64,000 bases of DNA from Andalucia godoyi. Taxonomy: Eukaryota; Discoba; Jakobea; Jakobida; Andaluciidae. This document shows, one piece after another, positions 58,608-64,000 of the stretch. Positions within the stretch are counted from its first letter, which is position 1. Each line of letters opens with the position of its first letter. Position numbers and translations under genes: made by a program. The notes below the pieces were generated by a model that was not told the DNA's origin, made no database searches, and was given only the letters and a program-made list of their open reading frames with translations. Location of the stretch: NCBI GenBank assembly GCA_009859145.1, contig VRVR01000055.1, positions 17,534 through 81,533 of the forward strand. The letters run 5' to 3'.

Positions 58608-59293
58608 ATGGCGGGCACGAAACCGGTCTTGACGCGACATAATTTCTCGAATTTTGCACTTACATCTGGATCAATCACCAGTCGTTCATTCGCATTGTGC
58701 CCTGGTCCGAAGTACGGAAGCATCGAAGGGTGGAGAATATCTCTTACATGTTGTTCGGATCCAGGATGATAATCAACGATCGGCTGCGCATTCTCGTAGC
58801 GGTCGATTGCAGCGTTCATTGACGACATCTCAGCCGGAGCGAACGCATTGCCGACGTTCGCAGTGCTTTCCGGCGAATTCAAGATGTAGATCGAATCGCT
58901 GGGTAGATCCTCCTGATCCTTTTCGTACTCGACAACAGAGAGAGTTGCAAGTCCATCTTCGTATCCTTTCAAAGCATTCCACAATGGCAAGCCGTGCTTG
59001 GCATTTGCAATGTAAAATTCGTCATACGGCATGCTGTCCCAGCCTCTTTCAATTAGCGCTTTCAAGCATTCTTTGTCAAAACGGAAAACAAATGAATCAT
59101 CGTCGCTGGTTCCTTCTCCATTAAGAGCCTCAAGGGCTGCGCTGGGGGATCCATGCTTCTTGATACGAGAACTCACAGACGCAGTGAGCCGCTTCGCGTA
59201 CCCCGCGCCGCATATCAAATTGCGCACAAGTTCATTGGCTGGAAGAAAAGTCCCGAAGTCGGAAGCAGCGAATCCCGCTGAGATGTGGATCAC
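58536..59293 (-). pseudogene. DUF4246-like gene fragment
   Basis: Open minus-strand frame (continuing artificially to 58442 over copy F). YHPGSEQHVRDILHPSMLPYF resembles the conserved W-H-P-G-S...V-x-D-L-V-H-P-S-L-Y-P block of DUF4246 proteins. Preceding parts (WDSMPYDEFYIANAKHGLP) are less specific. There is no ATG at the 5' end, only a GTG at 59291-59293 with a TAG three codons upstream; an acceptor-like CTGCTAG there leaves a spliced origin open. The 3' end, including the family's SYINNLHP block, is missing where copy F begins. Function of DUF4246 is not established. Confidence 0.5.
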
Positions 59294-60056
59294 ATTTTTC
59301 TAGCAGTTAATAAAACTGACAGAGGCCAGTTGTGAAGAAATGTCCGAAGATTAAATGCAGTAGAAGGGCGTAAGTGCAATATGAAACGGAAATGTATTTG
59401 CTCGCAGCAACTAAAGTTCAGTGCAGTCGCTGCTGATGAGACAGAAGGCAGGATTTCCTGTTTCAATTGTTTCTACAATTGCATTTTCTCTCTCGACGTT
59501 GATGCAGTCCAGTCCGTCTGCTTGCGTGGTGACTCAAAGGCTAATGTCTCAGCATTCCAGTACTCCGTTGCTCTCGTGCGCATGGGCCCATAACAGGGTA
59601 GCTTCACGTTTGCCGTATTTCAATTCAACTACCCATCGTCTTCTTGGTTCGAAGTGCACTTTTGGCCGTTTTCGTTTGGGGCTCAATTTCAAACATTCTC
59701 CTTTCTTTCGGACACTTCTTTCATGACGGCTTTGTTAAAAACATAACGGTCTCTGAACGTGTTCTCCAAGGTATCGTCAAAAAGAGTACTGTCTGCGACT
59801 GTGCCACTCCCTTCTACCATCGACGGTGAAACACAACTCCTTCGCTTGTACCTGTTGCAGGTAATGATAGTTTGATCTCTGTGAGTGGGAATATCGGAAA
59901 TTCCCAAGGAATGCGCGTCTTTACTACAATTCATCTGCATTTTCGATCGTTTGGAGCTGGTCTTTGCTTGCAAATCTTTCGAGTGCCGTGCTGTGAAAAG
60001 TATTCTGTTGGATCAGACACGCGTTTTCCAACAGCTGTGTAGTCTATCTTGCAGTA
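59294..60056. other. intergenic, no firm gene
   Basis: Several short frames. One at 59885-60118 (+) has a faintly F-box-like pattern (IPKECASLLQF...LELVFACKSF), too weak to call. Confidence 0.3.
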
Positions 60057-60700
60057 ATGGATTTTACTGTCCATTTACTGCATCTCGTATGTTCTTGGAA
60101 TGTTTGCACTTTGTGTAGTCTTGGTATATACCGTAACAAGGATACTGCTCTTTCTTCGCAAGGCCAGTACGATTCTCCGTCCCGGGTGGATATTGACGCA
60201 CTCCAGATCACTGTTTTGGGATTGGCTGCGCTTGGGGTTTTGTTTTGCTGTTTGACTCGTAAAAATTAATTTGTTTGGCTTCGGATTAAACAGCTTCCTT
60301 TTAAACAGAAAAGAATCCTGCAAACTGTGCAGGATGAGTTGCCTGGCGTTATTTCCAAGGTTCCGGAACGTGCGTCTCTATTGGAAATTACAGCACGCGA
60401 ACGCGGCCAGGTAGTCAATGGAAGCTATTTCAAAATGGAGGGAAATGAAGGGACAGATGCGACGACATTTGAAGCTGCTCCTGAAACGGAATAGTTGTTC
60501 TTCGTGGAAACACTGGATGCAGATGTTCGACGCTGCTGATGCGAACTCGCTGTGTAACGCCTTAAGAATCGTCGTGGCTTTCGAGGACGTCCAAAGGACC
60601 CCTTATCTGTTTGCGGATTGCTCATTTCACTGGGTCTACTCGCACTTGCCTGTTATGAACTGGACAGGTTTTCATTTTCCAATCCAAACTGAAGAATCTT
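60057..60700 (+). pseudogene. decayed membrane-protein gene
   Basis: One reading frame, broken by stops at 60267-60269 and 60492-60494, looks protein-coding: a TM segment (ITVLGLAALGVLFCCL) ending in TRKN, then QKRILQTVQDELPGVISKVP and ERGQVVNGSYFKMEG. After the second stop, LFFVETLDADVRR and a second hydrophobic stretch (CGLLISLGLLALACY) follow with further stops. Two TM segments around a soluble domain are suggested. I do not recognise the family, and a set of tiny introns is an alternative to decay. Confidence 0.35.
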
Positions 60701-61426
60701 CATTTTCCCTTTTCTTTTGTGTTAATAACTGCTTCTTTAAATTCGGCTTTCCGTCCTCATTTTCGGTGTAATGGGTATTTCTCTGATAAATACAGCGATT
60801 CTTGGCGTCGCTTCAAAGTAAATATCACTATGGTGATTCACAGCATGTTCTGTGTGAAATGGCCGAGTATCCGGGCCTCCGGACAAAGCCATATGTTGCC
60901 ACATCTATCATCGAATAATAAGAACAGACAGGGATCTAGAAGAGGAAAACGACGTCTTTGTTTCAAAAGTAGCTTAAAACTTTAAAGATTGGACCTCAAT
61001 TGCAAATTATCATCCGGACGTTACTTCCAAACAATTCGGTAAGCTGCGAGACAGCAAGACAGAATAACAGCTTCCACTGCCAAAGAAATGAGATGCAACC
61101 ACTTAAATTTTCCAAGGAAAGAGTTTCACAACAAAGGATCAAAACCAAGGAAACCTCGAAGTAAGTTTTATCATTTTCTCCTTTTTATCCATGGTGAGGA
61201 TGCTTTCGCATATCTCATTCGAAGACTGTCGGACAGAAGATGAAGAGAAGGCCGAGCAGGTCATCTCAAACAGCAAACTTCACGATTGAGTAACAAGAAT
61301 AGGACCCGACAGGTGAGCCGCCGGTGGCAAATTCTAAAGAGCGCGTATCCACACACGGTGACAGGAACTCGTGATTTCAGGTCGAAAACCAGATTGACTA
61401 GCTGAACACGGGGCATGTGAACGATT
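60701..61426. other. intergenic, A+T-rich, no gene recognised
   Basis: Only short frames; contains the 3' flank of LRR-3. Confidence 0.4.
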
Positions 61427-64000
61427 TTACCGAGTTCCCTGAGAAGGAAGCAATGCCTCGGATAATTCCCGATCCCCGATGCGCAATTCCTGTTCGTTCT
61501 CTCCTACGCGATTGCCAACATCCACACTCGAAACAAATGGCGTTTTTCGACTTCGATTAACCAAGTGTCGGAACTTGAAACTCGACAAAACCACAATAGA
61601 AACGACTACAAAGCCGATATTGATGACAAACAGCAGAATCCCCACGATGTCCGCGTCGTTTGTTCCGATGACCTGCGACTTGACTGCAATAACATAGTTC
61701 AGACCCAAAATCACAACCTCGAGCATCTCAAGAATGTTCTCAGACGTTTCATGGAACAGAAGGAACAGGCCTTGTAAAACAAGAGTCACACCGAGAACAG
61801 TCATCGCCAACAATGGTCGAACAGCTGATCGCTCAGAAAATGTGGCAAACGCAGCCGCGAATACCACACGTCGTATTGTACTCACTAGCTCCCAGAAATA
61901 CGCCCGAGGATGGTATGAATCAAATAATAAAGCTAAGACGAAGCTGCGTCGCGTTTGACGGCCTTTCTTCAGTACTCCGCTCCGAATCACAATCCAAGTA
62001 AGAACCACCGGTAAACCTACAACGTAAACAACGAGGAGCCCGGCCGAAACACCTGTAAGGACTGACGAACATTTGTGATACGGCAAGGACACCATATAAC
62101 TGTGTCCATCGCCAGGATCGTCTTCACAAGCCAGCGGCGTCAATATCGTCTTCGTGGCGCCCATATACGAGAACAGCAGGAAGAAGATGGCACTGCGCCG
62201 ACATCGATCCTTCCACTTTTTGTTCGTTGCTACCGCAAAACCACGAAACTGAATAACGAGATGTCCAACAATCCAGATGCAAAAGACAATGAACAAAGCG
62301 ATCCATGGGGTCAGGACAGACAGAGTGTAGGAACGCTCAAACGACCAATGAGACACGAAACACCCCGGTCCAACAAGAGAAATGGCAAATGTGGATTCAC
62401 CGGTCGATTCAACAAAGTTGAGAAATTTCGGCATCGGTACATGGATGTAAAATAGGCCTTGCAAAAACAACATCAATATCTTGATCATTCCTGAAGCGGC
62501 GGAACTGATGAACAAACTCCAGACAAAAAGAGCAGAAATCAGGAGGAAGATAGCAACACCGAATGCGACAAGAAGAAGCCCATTGGGGCATTCGAAGCAA
62601 GATTCGCCAACCAAGAAATAGGATTCTGCGCAAGCAGAACACAATCGACCAGAGTATCCGTCCGCACAGGGACCATGTTCAGCAGCGTCGCAGGGACTAA
62701 AGTCCGTTCCAGCATGCGAACAGATCTCCACTACTTTCGGATATGCTTGATTGTTCATCATTTGCATATACGTAACCGAGGGAGAGGCGTAGTATCCGCT
62801 TCGGGCTATGACGTTCCCACTTTCTCGGAATGCAACGGACATATTTCTGTACGGAATGTCCGCTTCACTTCCGAATGAACAGTCTGCATTCGACAAGCAT
62901 TGTGTGCAATTGGGTGGTTTGCCATAGAATCCAGGGCGACACACACAGTTCTCGTAATCGAAGAAGACGGGATCTGCCTGGAAAGCCAATCGACCCACCG
63001 TTGCCTGGACACACGACATAGTTGTGCTGTATGGATAGTTGGTCGCGGCGTCGTATTGAAATTGTTGCCCGTACGTATAAGAAAGCAGAGATTTCCGGGC
63101 GTTGGAGTTGTTGCGAATATCAAATAACGAGAGTAGCGGGAGTGAAAACAAAATGTCAAGGCCATCAGAAAGGTCGTTGGAAGATACATCGAGAGTGGAA
63201 AGACCCGTTAGGAACTGAAGAATGTTAAACAACGGAGAAGGAGGTAGTTCACAGATGTCAACCGACGACTGGACGGATGAAGGAGGAAACTGAGAAGGAA
63301 GATTCGCAGCTTCCAGCAACAAAGACGTCAAAGAATATACGGAGGACAATATGCAATATTGACAACTCCGATAGTCTATTACTCCTGGTATTCCAGTAAT
63401 CGTGTTACCTGACAGATCGAGAGTTTGTAGACTGATTGAAACATTCACGACCATCCCGGAAGATGAAAGGTAATTGCACACATACAACGGAAGCGCATCG
63501 TTGAATTGATTGTATGCAAGAGAGAGAGCGCGCAGCGATGTCGCAGAAACAAACACATTGATAGGAAACTTAGGACCAAGTAGATTATAGCTGAGATCAA
63601 GGGACAGCAATGATGAAAACTCGGTTATGATTCCGAAGGGAAATTGAGAAATACGATTTTTCGAAAGATCCAGTTGAATCAAAGAGGACAATGCACAGTT
63701 TGGGAAGGAAGTGAAATTGTTGTTTCCCAAGAAGGCAAAGGACAGTCCTTGTTGATTGCACAAGCAAGACGGAATAGCTCCTTCCAATGCATTTGCTTGT
63801 AAATTCAATGTAGTTAAACGCTCCCCGAGACACTCACATTTCAAAGAACTGGTAAGAAAATTCCCATTCAGCAATAGTCCTTGAAGCTGAGACAAACCAC
63901 CCAGCGACGTCGGAATCGATCCCGTCAACTGGTTAGAATGCAGGTGCAAGTGCTGAAGTTGCAACAAACCACCAAGCGACGGCGGAATCGATCCCATCAG
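61427..64000 (-). CDS. LRR membrane protein, 3' part (LRR-3), runs off the window
   Basis: At least 856 residues, open to the window edge; the 5' part (signal peptide, cap, first LRRs) lies beyond 64000. Same order as LRR-2: LRRs (L..L.LHSNQLTGSIP..LGGL), degenerate LRRs, cysteine-rich CVCRPGFYGKPPNC and GPCADGYSGRLCSAC, then six to eight TM spans (about 62560-61560) and a short tail. Many aligned positions differ from LRR-1 and LRR-2 in the TM region (FLQGLFYIHVPMP against FWQALFFIRAPMP), so it is the most distant of the three. No stops or shifts in the visible part. Confidence 0.85.
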   Translation of the reverse strand: MMGSIPPSLGGLLQLQHLHLHSNQLTGSIPTSLGGLSQLQGLLLNGNFLTSSLKCECLGERLTTLNLQANALEGAIPSCLCNQQGLSFAFLGNNNFTSFPNCALSSLIQLDLSKNRISQFPFGIITEFSSLLSLDLSYNLLGPKFPINVFVSATSLRALSLAYNQFNDALPLYVCNYLSSSGMVVNVSISLQTLDLSGNTITGIPGVIDYRSCQYCILSSVYSLTSLLLEAANLPSQFPPSSVQSSVDICELPPSPLFNILQFLTGLSTLDVSSNDLSDGLDILFSLPLLSLFDIRNNSNARKSLLSYTYGQQFQYDAATNYPYSTTMSCVQATVGRLAFQADPVFFDYENCVCRPGFYGKPPNCTQCLSNADCSFGSEADIPYRNMSVAFRESGNVIARSGYYASPSVTYMQMMNNQAYPKVVEICSHAGTDFSPCDAAEHGPCADGYSGRLCSACAESYFLVGESCFECPNGLLLVAFGVAIFLLISALFVWSLFISSAASGMIKILMLFLQGLFYIHVPMPKFLNFVESTGESTFAISLVGPGCFVSHWSFERSYTLSVLTPWIALFIVFCIWIVGHLVIQFRGFAVATNKKWKDRCRRSAIFFLLFSYMGATKTILTPLACEDDPGDGHSYMVSLPYHKCSSVLTGVSAGLLVVYVVGLPVVLTWIVIRSGVLKKGRQTRRSFVLALLFDSYHPRAYFWELVSTIRRVVFAAAFATFSERSAVRPLLAMTVLGVTLVLQGLFLLFHETSENILEMLEVVILGLNYVIAVKSQVIGTNDADIVGILLFVINIGFVVVSIVVLSSFKFRHLVNRSRKTPFVSSVDVGNRVGENEQELRIGDRELSEALLPSQGTR

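Noticed and set aside
59885-60118. F-box-like ORF
   Set aside because: Only a loose hydrophobic pattern; no clear start and no partner domain.

Overview
The window looks like nuclear DNA of a unicellular eukaryote (protist or early-branching fungus). Genes are long single open frames on both strands, with pyrimidine-rich leaders upstream of several ATGs and no intron I can demonstrate. Families include IRE1-type and other Ser/Thr kinases, ABCG half-transporters, plant-type LRR membrane proteins and Tc1/IS630-like transposases. Strands are mixed, which argues against kinetoplastid-style arrays. I cannot name the lineage from sequence alone.

Layout. 0.6-8.8 kb: a small secreted protein, a dead transposase, a frameshifted LRR membrane gene and a secreted/type I-like protein. 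9-16.6 kb: hypothetical genes, a GNAT acetyltransferase, a one-TM protein, a CD-NTase (SMODS/cGAS/OAS-like nucleotidyltransferase) and a relic of a SET/SMYD-like gene. 16.6-24.2 kb: two giant head-to-head kinases; the right-hand one ends in a KEN ribonuclease-like domain as in IRE1 and RNase L. 24.5-25.2 kb: a decayed cysteine-rich gene. 25.9-45.3 kb: a dynamic block built from a family fusing a coiled coil, a PD-(D/E)XK nuclease-like domain and a kinase-like domain. It holds three full copies (A 25.9-28.0, B 28.4-30.3, D 37.2-39.1 kb), a copy broken into inverted halves (C) and a 5'-truncated pseudogene (E), interspersed with two ABCG transporters, a polytopic membrane protein, a pseudogene of the 7.7 kb gene and a second transposase. 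45.5-64 kb: an LRR-gene relic, a 1,486-residue receptor-like protein (seven-repeat propeller, cysteine-rich stalk, one TM), an intact LRR membrane gene, a second polytopic membrane protein, a sixth nuclease-kinase gene (F, 56.7 kb) whose 3' end runs into a broken DUF4246-like gene, a decayed membrane gene, and the 3' part of a third LRR gene leaving the window.

How it fits together. Two themes stand out. First, repeated duplication, inversion and decay of self/non-self-type genes (LRR membrane proteins; nuclease-kinase proteins resembling Crinkler/CR-type effectors), with duplicated promoter DNA and recurring head-to-head pairs. Second, a CD-NTase lies about 5 kb from a kinase-KEN protein, the two catalytic classes that in vertebrates form the OAS-RNase L antiviral pathway. 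Whether these work together here is inference. Pseudogenes and fragments are unusually common, as in subtelomeric or rapidly evolving multigene regions.
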